A DNA stretch of 64,000 nt from Pseudomonadota bacterium (GTDB taxonomy: Bacteria; Pseudomonadota; Gammaproteobacteria; Burkholderiales; Thiobacillaceae), in the NCBI GenBank assembly GCA_030684775.1, contig JAUXXW010000083.1, positions 1 through 64,000 on the forward strand. The letters run 5' to 3'. The position numbers were made by a program, and so were the translations under genes. How positions within the stretch are numbered: position 1 is the stretch's first letter; the number at the start of each line of letters is the position of its first letter. The notes beneath the pieces were generated by a model. It did no database searches. It was given only the letters and a program-made list of their open reading frames with translations, and was not told the origin of the DNA. Positions 45,247-53,790 of this stretch are shown here, one piece after another.

Positions 45247-45272
45247 CATATAACGGGTTTTGAGGATAAAAC

Positions 45273-45542
45273 ATGTCAACTCATCAAGTTTCCGTGCGTG
45301 ATCTGAGAAGCCGGCTATCCGACTGCCTTCATGCAGTCGCTGCGGGTGAGACGCTGCTGATTACATCGCGCAATCGCCCGGTAGCCCGTTTGCTGGCTGT
45401 TCAGGCAAGCCCGGAAGGGCTGCCCGATATACCTGGAGTGGCCTGGTCAACCGCGTCCCCGCAGGTGAGCCGGCCGGTTGCGGAATGTCCGGCCATCACC
45501 GGTGAAACATTGGCAGATTGGGTGATTGCCAACCGTCGCTAA
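45273..45542 (+). CDS. Phd/YefM-type antitoxin
   Basis: This 89-residue protein has the antitoxin DNA-binding start HQVSVRDLRSRLSDCLHAVA, then GETLLITSRNRPVARLLAV. The C-terminal half, unstructured and Pro/Ala-rich, should wrap around the toxin. It pairs with the PIN-domain toxin at 45716, although a 160-base inverted-repeat element separates the two genes. The element begins directly after the stop codon. Confidence 0.85.
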   Translation: MSTHQVSVRDLRSRLSDCLHAVAAGETLLITSRNRPVARLLAVQASPEGLPDIPGVAWSTASPQVSRPVAECPAITGETLADWVIANRR

Positions 45543-45702
45543 GGGCCTGTTCATGAATAACTCGAACATTCCGGCTGCACTGGTGGGCGCACTGCTGCGT
45601 TGCCGGGCGCTTGCATGGAATGGCCAAGCGGCGCGACCGGCGCCTTGCATTGCATCCCACCAGCACACCCGTAACTGTCCAATTTATCCATGAACAGGCC
45701 CC
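45543..45702. mobile_element. MITE-like element between antitoxin and toxin
   Basis: The ends GGGCCTGTTCATGAATAA and TTATCCATGAACAGGCCCC are inverted repeats. The imperfect pairing reaches inward about 45 bases, to CTGGTGGG and CCCACCAG. It has no coding capacity. The size, terminal symmetry and lack of genes fit a miniature inverted-repeat element; no transposase with matching ends is in the window. Confidence 0.65.
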
Positions 45703-45715
45703 AAGGAATGAGTGA

Positions 45716-46165
45716 ATGTCTGCGCCGATCTGCTATTTCGACACTTCTGCTCTGGTCAAACTGTACGTTTTTGAAGCGGGCAGTAGCGAGATTGCCGCGT
45801 TGTTTGGCAGTTCAGAACGATGCGCATGCCATGAAATCGCCTATGTGGAAACACGCGCGGCCCTGGCCAGTGCGTTGCGCGGTGGGCGTCTGGATAGCGT
45901 CGCCCACGCCGCTTGCGTCAGCCGTTTCGTTTCTGACTGGCAGACTTCCATTTCCTATGTGAGAACTGACCCGGACCTGTTGCTCCGGGCTGCGGAGTTG
46001 GCGGAAGGCTTTGCCTTGCGGGGCTACGATGCCATGCATCTGGCCAGCGCAGATCGTTTGCTTACCGTTTTACCTGCAACCTTGTTCGTGAGTTTCGATC
46101 AGGCGTTGAATCGGGCAGCCAAGCTACTCGGATTTACCTTGCCGCCCTTTGTGCCCCTCGCCTGA
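45716..46165 (+). CDS. PIN-domain ribonuclease toxin (VapC type)
   Basis: This 149-residue PIN-domain protein is a likely endoribonuclease toxin. Acidic active-site residues are visible: D in CYFDTSALVKLYVFE, E in HEIAYVETRAALA and D in GYDAMHLASADRLL. The final DQALNRAAKLLG fits VapC. The stop codon TGA shares its last base with the ATG at 46165, the first possible start of pseG. The pair therefore lies exactly between pseF and pseG, without disrupting either coding sequence. Confidence 0.87.
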   Translation: MSAPICYFDTSALVKLYVFEAGSSEIAALFGSSERCACHEIAYVETRAALASALRGGRLDSVAHAACVSRFVSDWQTSISYVRTDPDLLLRAAELAEGFALRGYDAMHLASADRLLTVLPATLFVSFDQALNRAAKLLGFTLPPFVPLA

Positions 46166-46185
46166 TGCCGGTGAGCCTTACGAAC

Positions 46186-47202
46186 ATGAAAATCGCCTTC
46201 CGTGCCGATGCCTCCGTCCAGATTGGTGCCGGCCATGTCATGCGCTGCCTGACCCTGGCCGATGCTTTGCTGGCGGCAGGCGCCCGGACGCGATTCCTCT
46301 GCCGGAAACTGCCGGGACATCTGGGCGAGCTGATCCAGGCGCGCGGGCATGGCCTCGACTGGCTCGCGGATTCTGGGGTGGATGCCGCCGACAGCGCGGC
46401 GGCGCTCGCCCACGAGGCGCCTTGGGACTGGCTGGTGGTGGATCATTACGACCTCGCCTCGGATTGGGAAACGGCGCGGCGTGGCCTGGCAAGAAACATC
46501 CTGGCCATCGACGACCAGGCGGATCGCCCTCACGACTGCGACCTGTTGCTCGACCAGAACCTGCAAACCGAAAATCGCTATGACGGCCTGCTTCCGAGTG
46601 CCTGCCGCGCGCTCATCGGCCCGCGTTATGCCTTGCTGCGTCCCGAATTCCAGCGTCTCCGCCTGGTGGCGAAACCCGACGCGGCGGGGGCCACGGATCT
46701 GCTGATCTGTTTCGGCGGCAGCGATCCACTCGATCTGACCGGCTTGACCCTCGATGCCCTAGATGGCCTGGGCCGTACCGGACTGCGCGTCACCGCCGTG
46801 GTGGGGCAGGGCTACCCCCATCGCGAACGGCTGCGGGTACGCTGCGCCGGCCGGCCCGGCACGCAATTCCATTGCCAGGCCGACAACATGGCGGAATTGA
46901 TGGCGCGCGCCGATCTGGCGGTCGGGGCTTCCGGCGGGGTGACCTGGGAGCGCGCCTGCCTGGGGTTGCCGGCCGTGGTCGTCAGCTTCGCCGAGAACCA
47001 GCGTCCCATCGCCCGCGCCGCCGAGGCGGCGGGCATGCTGGTCTGGCTCGGGGACGCGGCGGAAATCAACGCGGCACGCCTGGGCGAAGCCATCGCCGCG
47101 CTGCTCGACGCGCCCGCGCAACGCCAGGCCATGCGCCGGGCCTGCCTGGAGCAGGTCGATGGCGCGGGTTGCGGCCGGGTGATGGAGGCCATGTCGGCAT
47201 GA
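46186..47202 (+). CDS. pseG: UDP-2,4-diacetamido-2,4,6-trideoxy-beta-L-altropyranose hydrolase
   Basis: PseG removes UDP from the altrose intermediate. The product of 338 residues has the conserved start IAFRADASVQIGAGHVMRCL, with the catalytic His in GHVMRC, and the UDP-binding GGSDPLDLTGLTL and ASGGVTWERACLGLPAVVV segments. It may start at ATG 46165, overlapping the toxin stop, which would add seven residues; 46186 gives the family N-terminus. The stop overlaps the formyltransferase ATG. Confidence 0.93.
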   Translation: MKIAFRADASVQIGAGHVMRCLTLADALLAAGARTRFLCRKLPGHLGELIQARGHGLDWLADSGVDAADSAAALAHEAPWDWLVVDHYDLASDWETARRGLARNILAIDDQADRPHDCDLLLDQNLQTENRYDGLLPSACRALIGPRYALLRPEFQRLRLVAKPDAAGATDLLICFGGSDPLDLTGLTLDALDGLGRTGLRVTAVVGQGYPHRERLRVRCAGRPGTQFHCQADNMAELMARADLAVGASGGVTWERACLGLPAVVVSFAENQRPIARAAEAAGMLVWLGDAAEINAARLGEAIAALLDAPAQRQAMRRACLEQVDGAGCGRVMEAMSA

Positions 47203-47846
47203 GAATCTCCGTGCTTTGCTCCGACCATAACCACCCCATCCACCCCCTTCTCGTGCGCTGGTGTGAAGCGCTACGCCCCGCGCATACGGTGGAACTGGCG
47301 TATCGCAAGGCCGAGTTGAGCGGTGGCGATCTGCTGTTCCTGATTTCCTGCCAGGAAATCATCGATGCCGATACGCGCGCGCGTTACCGCGCCAGTCTGG
47401 TCATCCATGCCAGCGACCTGCCGCTGGGGCGCGGCTGGTCGCCGCTGGTCTGGCAGTTGCTGGAAGGCCGCGACGACATCGTCGTCACGTTGCTGGAAGC
47501 CGTGGACGAGGTGGACGCCGGCGCCATCTGGCACCAGGAACAACTGCATTTCGCCGGCCATGAACTGGTGGACGAGATCAACGCCGCGTTGTTCGATGCC
47601 GAGTTGGCCCTCATGGATTACGCCGTCGCCAACCTGGAAACTATCCGGCCCCGGCCACAGACTGGCGCGCCCAGCTACTACCGCAGGCGTATGCCGGAAG
47701 ACAGCCGGATCGACCCGCGACGCTCCCTCGCGGATCAATTCAACCTGCTGCGGGTGGCGGATGCGGCGAGGTATCCCGCATTCTTCGATCACCTCGGGCA
47801 GCGTTACGAGATCATCTTGAGAAAAGCCGAATCCCATGAGCCATGA
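47199..47846 (+). CDS. Formyltransferase-fold protein in place of PseH
   Basis: This 215-residue protein shows a formyltransferase (GART-like) pattern: ASLVIHASDLPLGRGWSPLVWQLL with an HxS/D-type segment, then VDAGAIWHQEQLHFAGHELVDEIN. It replaces the PseH acetyltransferase expected between PseC and PseG. Such proteins use formyl-tetrahydrofolate on sugar amines, and similar enzymes (sometimes called PseJ) occur in other Pse clusters. The expected product is an N4-formylated altrosamine precursor, but N-acetyl transfer cannot be excluded. It overlaps pseG (4 bases) and pseI (11 bases). Confidence 0.8.
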   Translation: MRISVLCSDHNHPIHPLLVRWCEALRPAHTVELAYRKAELSGGDLLFLISCQEIIDADTRARYRASLVIHASDLPLGRGWSPLVWQLLEGRDDIVVTLLEAVDEVDAGAIWHQEQLHFAGHELVDEINAALFDAELALMDYAVANLETIRPRPQTGAPSYYRRRMPEDSRIDPRRSLADQFNLLRVADAARYPAFFDHLGQRYEIILRKAESHEP

Positions 47847-48885
47847 GATCGCCATCGCTGGCCGCGCCATCGGCCGCGAGCAGCCCCCCTTCCTCATCGC
47901 CGAAATGTCCGGCAACCACAATCAGTCGCTGGCGCGGGCGCTGGAAATCGTCGAAGCGGCGGCGCGCGCGGGCGCCCATGCCCTGAAGATCCAGACCTAT
48001 ACCGCCGACACCATGACCCTCGATCTGGATGAAGGCGAATTCCATATCGAACATCCGCTCTGGGGCGGGCAGTCGCTGCACCAGCTCTACCAGCAGGCCT
48101 ATACCCCCTGGGAATGGCACCAGCCGATTTTCGAACGGGCGCGCGAACTGGGCATGATCGCCTTCTCCACCCCGTTCGATGAAACCGCCGTCGATTTCCT
48201 GGAAGGGCTGGAGGTTCCCGCCTACAAGATCGCCTCGTTCGAGAACAGCGACCTGCCGCTGATCCGCAAGGTGGCCGCCACCGGCAAGCCGATGATCATT
48301 TCCACCGGTATGGCCACGGTGGCGGAACTGGACGAGAGCGTGCGCGTTGCCCGCGCGGCCGGTTGCCGCGACCTGGTGCTGTTGAAATGCACCAGCACCT
48401 ACCCTGCCACGCCGGAGAACTCCAACCTGCTCACCCTGCCGCACCTGCGCGACCTGTTTGCCTGCGTGGTGGGCCTGTCCGACCACACCATGGGCATCGG
48501 CGTCAGCGTCGCCGGCGTCGCTCTGGGCGCCACGGTGATCGAAAAGCACTTCACCCTGCGCCGCGCCGATGGCGGCGTCGATGCCACTTTCTCGCTGGAA
48601 CCGGAGGAGTTCGCGCAACTCCGCGTGGAAACCGAACGCGCCTGGCAGGCCCTGGGGCGGGTGCGCTACGGCCCCAGCGAGGCGGAACGGCCCTCCATCA
48701 TCTTCCGCCGCTCGCTCTATGTGGTGCGCGACATGCGCGCGGGCGAGGCGTTCAGCCGCGACAATCTGCGCGCCATCCGCCCGGGCCTGGGTCTACCGCC
48801 CGGAGAACTGGATACGCTGTTGGGCAAGCGGGTGGCGCGCGACGTGAAACGCGGCACGCCGGCATCCTGGGAGCTACTGGGTTAA
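47836..48885 (+). CDS. pseI: Pseudaminic acid synthase
   Basis: PseI condenses the altrose derivative with phosphoenolpyruvate to form pseudaminic acid. The 349-residue protein has the NeuB-family TIM-barrel blocks FLIAEMSGNHNQSLARAL, IQTYTADTMTLDLDEGEFHI and STPFDETAVDFLEGLEVPAY. A C-terminal SAF domain follows (RRSLYVVRDMRAGEAFSRDN, LGKRVARDVKRGTPA). Context and the WGGQSLHQLYQQA segment favour PseI over NeuB or LegI, though substrate assignment is by context. Confidence 0.92.
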   Translation: MSHEIAIAGRAIGREQPPFLIAEMSGNHNQSLARALEIVEAAARAGAHALKIQTYTADTMTLDLDEGEFHIEHPLWGGQSLHQLYQQAYTPWEWHQPIFERARELGMIAFSTPFDETAVDFLEGLEVPAYKIASFENSDLPLIRKVAATGKPMIISTGMATVAELDESVRVARAAGCRDLVLLKCTSTYPATPENSNLLTLPHLRDLFACVVGLSDHTMGIGVSVAGVALGATVIEKHFTLRRADGGVDATFSLEPEEFAQLRVETERAWQALGRVRYGPSEAERPSIIFRRSLYVVRDMRAGEAFSRDNLRAIRPGLGLPPGELDTLLGKRVARDVKRGTPASWELLG

Positions 48886-48933
48886 CGTGATCGTGAAACA
48901 ATATGCCGCGATCCGAATGCGGTCGGGGGCTAT

Positions 48934-50016
48934 ATGACAATCACCAGCGAGGAGACCATGCACTGTCCGAAAATACTGGAGTGCACCCTGCGCGACGGCA
49001 GCTATGCCATCGACTTCCGGTTCACTGTCGCGGATACCGAGTCCATCGGCGGCGCCCTGGGTCAGGCCGGGTTTCCTTATATAGAGGTGGGCCACGGTAT
49101 TGGCCTTGGCGCCTCCGAACAGGGTCGCAACGTTGCCGCCGCCACCGATCTGGAGTACATGCGGGCGGCGGCACGCTCTATCCAGAAGGGCAAGTGGGGC
49201 ATGTTCTGCATCCCCGGCATCGCCAATCTCGATCATGTGCGCCTGGCCGCCGACCAGGGTATGGATTTCATCCGCATAGGCAGCAACGTCACCGAGATCG
49301 ACAGTTCCGCGCCCTACATCGCCTTGGCGCGGGAGCATGGCATGGAGGTCTATGCCAATTTCATGAAGTCTTACGCCCTGGCGCCGGAAGCGTTTGGCCG
49401 GCTGGTGGCGCGTTCCGCCGGTTTCGGCGCCGGCATGGTCTATCTGGTCGACTCCGCCGGCGGCATGCTGCCCGGCGAGGTGCGCCGCTATCTTCAGGCT
49501 GCCCGCGCCGAGGCGCCCGGCGTGGCCCTGGGTTTCCACGGACACAACAATCTAGGTCTGGCGGTCGCCAATTCGCTGGTCTGCGCGGAGGAGGGCGTGG
49601 CGATGGTGGATACCTCACTGCAAGGTTTCGGCCGCAGCGCCGGCAACACCCCCACAGAGCAGTTTCTCAGCGTTCTGGCGCGCGCTGGCTGTGAACTCGC
49701 GATCGATCCCATAGAGGCCATGCACCTGGGCGAAACGCTCGTTCGTCCGCTGATTGAGCGGCGCGGCCTGAGTTCGCTCGACATCGCCGCCGGCCAGGCC
49801 CAGTTCCACTCCAGTTATATGCCGGCGGTTCTGAGCGCGGCCAAACGGCATCGCATCGACCCGCGCGCCCTCATCATCGAACTGTGCCGGCACGACAAGA
49901 TCAACGCGCCGGACGACCTGCTGGAACGTCTCGCCGCCGACCTGGAAGATCGCCATGTCGCCACGCGCGCGCTGCCCTGGGGTGCCTACTACGGCGAGGA
50001 ACAGAGCCGCACATGA
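48934..50016 (+). CDS. DRE-TIM (HMGL-like) aldolase of the sugar-acyl cassette
   Basis: This 360-residue protein is an HMG-CoA lyase/4-hydroxy-2-oxovalerate aldolase-like TIM-barrel enzyme. The family DRE-type motif is TLRDGSYAIDFRF, metal-binding histidines lie in GFHGHNNLGLAVANS, and DTSLQGFGRSAGNTPTEQ follows. Such enzymes make or cleave carbon-carbon bonds of 2-oxo or hydroxy acids. Its place just after pseI and before an AMP ligase and an acyl carrier protein suggests that it makes the carbon skeleton of an acyl group for the sugar. ATG 48958 is an alternative start. Confidence 0.8.
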   Translation: MTITSEETMHCPKILECTLRDGSYAIDFRFTVADTESIGGALGQAGFPYIEVGHGIGLGASEQGRNVAAATDLEYMRAAARSIQKGKWGMFCIPGIANLDHVRLAADQGMDFIRIGSNVTEIDSSAPYIALAREHGMEVYANFMKSYALAPEAFGRLVARSAGFGAGMVYLVDSAGGMLPGEVRRYLQAARAEAPGVALGFHGHNNLGLAVANSLVCAEEGVAMVDTSLQGFGRSAGNTPTEQFLSVLARAGCELAIDPIEAMHLGETLVRPLIERRGLSSLDIAAGQAQFHSSYMPAVLSAAKRHRIDPRALIIELCRHDKINAPDDLLERLAADLEDRHVATRALPWGAYYGEEQSRT

Positions 50017-51434
50017 GCGCCAGCGGGCAACTCAACCGGATATTCGCCGCGCGCTGGCGGGAGGCGGCCTTACGCTGCGACCAGCGCGGTTTTACCTATG
50101 GCGAACTGTATGGTCAGGCGGCGGGTATGGCTGCCTGGATATCGGCGCAAGGCTGCCACGCCGGAGACAGCGTGGCTTTGCGTCTGCCCAATGGCTGGCC
50201 GTTCGCGGTGGCTTATCTAGCCTGCCTGCTGGGCCGGTACCGCATCATCCCGGTCAACCCGGAACTCAATCCCGACGACCAGACTTACCTCCTCGAACGT
50301 ACACAACCGCGCATCGTGCTGGAAGATGCCGATTTCCTGGCTGGGCTGCCGGCACAGCCAAGCTCGCGACCGGCTTTCGACTACCCGGTCGGCGCGGTGG
50401 CGGCGGTGTTTTTCACCTCCGGTACCACCGGGCGTCCGAAAGGCGTCTGCCATACCCTGGATGCGCTGGTCGGCAACGTCACCGCCTTCAACGAAAGTCT
50501 GGGGCTGGGCAACGACACTCGGCTCTACCACGTCCTGCCGATGGCCTACATGGCCGGTTTTCTCAATACCCTGCTGGGGCCCTGGCTGGCCGGCGGCACG
50601 GTACTGCTGGGGCCGCGTTTTCGTCCCGCCGACGCGCTGCTTTTCTGGAAGAGGCCGCTGGACTGGAACGCCAATGCCATCTGGCTTACTCCCACCCTGG
50701 CCACCATCCTGGCGCGCATGAACCGCGATCCTGAAATCGCCCGCCGGGTAGGCGCCAGCCTGCGCCATGTGTTTTGCGGCACGGCGCCTCTGCCGGAAGC
50801 CACGCGCCGGGCGTTCCGTGATGCCTTCGGCTGTGTCCCGCAAGAGAGCTATGGCATGAGCGAAGTGCTGCTGGTGGCCGCGCAGACCCGCAAAGAAGCG
50901 GAAAAGGAAACCGGGGTCGGCCGCCTGCTGCCGGGCGTGACCGCCTCCTTTCGTGAAGCCCCTGAAATGAATGCGGAAGAACTGGTGATCCACACGCCCT
51001 GGGCACTGACAGGCTATCTGATGGAACAGGGCGAAGGTTCGCCCTTGCTGGAGGATGGTGGCATGCCCAGCGGCGACCTGGGTGAACTGGTTGAAGGCCA
51101 TCTCGCCATCACCGGCCGTTTGAAAGACCTCATCATCCGCGGCGGCCTCAATGTTTCGCCGTTGGCGCTGGAAGACGTGCTGCTACGCGAGCCCGGCCTG
51201 CTGGAAGTGGCGGTGGTCGGGCTGCCACACGATTTCTGGGGTGAGACCATCGCCGCCTGTCTGGTGGCGGATGGCGATGTCGATACCGCCACCCTGCAAA
51301 CTGCCTTGCAGGCGCGTTGCGCGCGCGAACTCGGCGAGGGTATGCGGCCTGATCGATATGTCTGGCTGGATGCCCTGCCGCGCGCCAGTACCGGCAAGAT
51401 CCAGAAGTATCTGCTGCGGGAGCAATTGGCGTGA
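50013..51434 (+). CDS. AMP-dependent acyl-CoA/ACP ligase
   Basis: This 473-residue protein of the ANL adenylating family has the P-loop-like VFFTSGTTGRPKGVCHT (residues about 133-149), the YGMSE motif and the hinge GRLKDLIIRGGLNVSP. The catalytic lysine is in ASTGKIQKYLL. It should activate a carboxylate as the AMP ester and load it on CoA or the nearby ACP at 52721. The substrate is unknown; the aldolase product is the natural candidate. The ATG overlaps the aldolase stop. Confidence 0.88.
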   Translation: MSASGQLNRIFAARWREAALRCDQRGFTYGELYGQAAGMAAWISAQGCHAGDSVALRLPNGWPFAVAYLACLLGRYRIIPVNPELNPDDQTYLLERTQPRIVLEDADFLAGLPAQPSSRPAFDYPVGAVAAVFFTSGTTGRPKGVCHTLDALVGNVTAFNESLGLGNDTRLYHVLPMAYMAGFLNTLLGPWLAGGTVLLGPRFRPADALLFWKRPLDWNANAIWLTPTLATILARMNRDPEIARRVGASLRHVFCGTAPLPEATRRAFRDAFGCVPQESYGMSEVLLVAAQTRKEAEKETGVGRLLPGVTASFREAPEMNAEELVIHTPWALTGYLMEQGEGSPLLEDGGMPSGDLGELVEGHLAITGRLKDLIIRGGLNVSPLALEDVLLREPGLLEVAVVGLPHDFWGETIAACLVADGDVDTATLQTALQARCARELGEGMRPDRYVWLDALPRASTGKIQKYLLREQLA

Positions 51435-52054
51435 TCCTCGGATTCGCCCACTTGGCCATCAATTGCGGCGACCTCGCACAGGCCGAAGCCGAATGGCGGG
51501 CGCTTGGCTATGCGCGCGGCGCGCTGCATCAAGGGGTTCCCAATCACCCCGCCAAGCGCGCCTTCAGCAGCCACTACCAGCCCGAACACGATCTGCTGCT
51601 GCTCAACGGCCCCGGCCTGTGGCCGCTGGAACTCACCTGCCATGGGCCAACCCAGGGGGAAAACCGGCAACTGGCCTGGACGCGGGAAGCCATCACCCTG
51701 ACCCTGGCCGACCCCGAGCCGATGCGGCGCTTGCTGATCGATGGACTAGGCTTTCGCGCGAGCGACAACGGTGTCCTGGCCCTGGACTGTCGCCTGCCAA
51801 CCTGGTCCTGCCGATTGCATCCGAGGACAGGCGAGAGCGAGCCGGTGCGGCTCGATGCCGCCGGCCCCACCTGTCTGGCCTTTTACTGCAACCGCGTCGA
51901 AGAGGACGCCCAACGTCTCCTTGGCCTGGGCGCCTCCGACTACAGCGGCGTTTTTGATCTCACCCTGGGCGAGCGCGCCATGAGTATCGCCATGCTGCGC
52001 GCGCCCGGCGGCCCCTTGTTGGAACTTATCAGCCCGAGGACTCAAACCCCATGA
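51431..52054 (+). CDS. VOC-family protein (glyoxalase/epimerase type)
   Basis: This 207-residue protein of the vicinal-oxygen-chelate family has the start FAHLAINCGDLAQAEAEWRALGY and the metal-face segments LLLLNGPGLWPLELTCH and MSIAMLRAPGGPLLELISP. VOC enzymes include epimerases (for example methylmalonyl-CoA epimerase), glyoxalases and dioxygenases. The likely substrate is an intermediate of the acyl pathway. It starts with GTG and overlaps its neighbours on both sides. Confidence 0.75.
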   Translation: MILGFAHLAINCGDLAQAEAEWRALGYARGALHQGVPNHPAKRAFSSHYQPEHDLLLLNGPGLWPLELTCHGPTQGENRQLAWTREAITLTLADPEPMRRLLIDGLGFRASDNGVLALDCRLPTWSCRLHPRTGESEPVRLDAAGPTCLAFYCNRVEEDAQRLLGLGASDYSGVFDLTLGERAMSIAMLRAPGGPLLELISPRTQTP

Positions 52055-52716
52055 CCCAGCGCATCGTCGATCTCACCATGCACCTCGAAGAAGGCATGCA
52101 GACCTTCCCGACCCACTGGCACCCCTTTGTGGAAATCACCCAACTCGGTCGTCTTGGTCTGGAACATCGGGAGACCCGGAAATTGGTGCTGGGTACCCAC
52201 ACCGGCACCCACATCGACGCCCCGCGCCATTTCATTCCCGGCGGCATCACGGTCGACCAGATTCCCCTGGAGCAACTGGTCGGCCCGGCTTCGGTGCTCG
52301 ATCTCACCGCCTTCGGTCCGGGCGCGGAAGTCGGTGTCGACGATCTCGCGCGCGCGCTCGGCGAACGTTCGGCGACGCGCGTGCTGATGCGCTTCGACTG
52401 GGATCGCACCCTGGGCACGATGGGCTACTACAACGATTCCCCTTACCTCTCCGAGGAGGCCGCGCAATGGCTGGTCGACCACGGTTGCCGCCTGCTCGGC
52501 ATGGATACCGCCATGCCGGACAACCCGAAGAACGGCCGCGGCTGCGCCAAGGATTCACCCAACCACAAGATACTGTTGGGCAATGGCGTCATCCTGCTGG
52601 AATACATGGTCAACCTGGCCGCTCTCGATCAGGACGTGGTGCAATTGGTGGTCGCGCCGCTCAAGGTGCGCGACGGCGACGGCGCCCCGGTGCGCGCCTT
52701 CGCCATCCTGGAGTGA
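52051..52716 (+). CDS. Cyclase/kynurenine formamidase-family hydrolase
   Basis: This 221-residue protein is of the cyclase family, a metal-dependent hydrolase group that includes KynB. The signature GTHTGTHIDAPRHFIPGGITVD lies at about residues 48-69 and carries the metal-binding His/Asp set. Further conserved pieces are LLGMDTAMPDNP and NHKILLGNGVILLEYMVNL. It may open a lactone or remove a protecting acyl or formyl group in the acyl pathway; which one is not shown. Confidence 0.8.
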   Translation: MTQRIVDLTMHLEEGMQTFPTHWHPFVEITQLGRLGLEHRETRKLVLGTHTGTHIDAPRHFIPGGITVDQIPLEQLVGPASVLDLTAFGPGAEVGVDDLARALGERSATRVLMRFDWDRTLGTMGYYNDSPYLSEEAAQWLVDHGCRLLGMDTAMPDNPKNGRGCAKDSPNHKILLGNGVILLEYMVNLAALDQDVVQLVVAPLKVRDGDGAPVRAFAILE

Positions 52717-52720
52717 GCGC

Positions 52721-52960
52721 ATGACTGACCACAGTGCCTGGCTGTTCGACTGGTTCCGGCAACGCGCGGCGCACATCACCCTGGCGCCCGACGACAATTA
52801 TTTCAATGCCGGCGCCATTGACTCTTTTGGCGTGATCGAACTGATCGAAGACATGGAGCGGGCCTTCTCGGTGCGCTTTAGCCAGGACGATTTCCAGGAT
52901 CGCCGCTTCTCCAGCGTGGCCGGCCTGGCGGCCCTGCTGGCCGAGAAAATGGGCGCGTGA
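52721..52960 (+). CDS. Acyl carrier protein
   Basis: This 79-residue carrier protein has the phosphopantetheine serine in NAGAIDSFGVIELIEDMERA. The acidic helices typical of ACP are present and it is short and stand-alone. It follows the cyclase by four bases and overlaps the acyltransferase. It should hold the acyl group made by the aldolase and the AMP ligase for transfer to the sugar. Confidence 0.85.
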   Translation: MTDHSAWLFDWFRQRAAHITLAPDDNYFNAGAIDSFGVIELIEDMERAFSVRFSQDDFQDRRFSSVAGLAALLAEKMGA

Positions 52961-53790
52961 TGCCGCAAACCAGGGCGCACTACACCGCGGCCGACCTCGA
53001 CGCGGCGCTGAATCGCTTGCCGCTGGAACGGGGCGACGTACTGTTTCTGCACAGCAACCTCGGTTTCTTCGGCCGTCCCGAGGGCTGTACCGGCAGCGCG
53101 GATGTTTGCCACCTGTTCTTCGACACCCTGATGCGGCGCCTGGGCGGCAACGGCACCCTGGTGGTGCCCACCTTCACCTATTCCTTTCCGCGCCGCCAGT
53201 TGTTCGACCCGGCCGAGACGGCCTCCGGGATGGGGGCCTTCGCGGAATGGCTGCGCCTGCATCCGGATGCACAGCGTTCCCACGACCCCTGCTATTCGGT
53301 GGCGGCGGTGGGGGCACATGCCGAAACATTGACCGCCCACGCTCCGGAAAACAGCTTCGCCCCGGAGGCGTTCTTCGGACGATTCCTGAATGCGGACGGC
53401 GTGGTGCTCAATCTCAATTTCGATGCCGGCTCCACTTTCCTGCATTACCTGGAACGGCAATTGGGCGTGCCTTACCGCTTCGACAAGACCTTCGAGGGCC
53501 ACATCCGCGAACGCGGCGAAACCCGGCGGGCGAAGAGCACGATTCATGTACGCTATCTGAGCAGCGAGGCCACTGTTCCGGTGTTCGAACCTTTCCACGC
53601 GCTGGCGACCGAGGCTGGCCTGTTCGTGACGGAAAAGCTGGGGCGTGGCCGGCTCGGCTGCATCCGTGCGTCAGATTGCCGGCACCTGCTCACCGAAACC
53701 TTGCCCCGGCGCCCCTGGTTGCTCACCCGCGCCGAAGCCCTTGGCGTCATCCCCGAGTTGATTCCTGAACCCACCTATCAGGCCTTATGA
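52960..53790 (+). CDS. AAC(3)-family N-acyltransferase
   Basis: This 276-residue protein belongs to the aminoglycoside 3-N-acetyltransferase family, which moves acyl groups from CoA or similar carriers to amines. Family motifs are GDVLFLHSNLGFFG, NGTLVVPTFTYSFP and RSHDPCYSVAAVG; FLHYLERQLGVPYR is seen late. Next to a carrier protein it is the obvious enzyme for acylating a pseudaminic-acid amino group. Start could be GTG 52957 or ATG 52960. Antibiotic resistance is unlikely as the physiological role here. Confidence 0.82.
   Translation: MPQTRAHYTAADLDAALNRLPLERGDVLFLHSNLGFFGRPEGCTGSADVCHLFFDTLMRRLGGNGTLVVPTFTYSFPRRQLFDPAETASGMGAFAEWLRLHPDAQRSHDPCYSVAAVGAHAETLTAHAPENSFAPEAFFGRFLNADGVVLNLNFDAGSTFLHYLERQLGVPYRFDKTFEGHIRERGETRRAKSTIHVRYLSSEATVPVFEPFHALATEAGLFVTEKLGRGRLGCIRASDCRHLLTETLPRRPWLLTRAEALGVIPELIPEPTYQAL

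Noticed and set aside
45543-45702. MITE-like element as a small coding gene
   Set aside because: Short frames within it have no ribosome site and the inverted ends explain the sequence.
52960-53790. AAC(3)-like gene as an antibiotic-resistance determinant
   Set aside because: It is embedded in a glycan operon next to an ACP; family membership alone does not show aminoglycoside activity.
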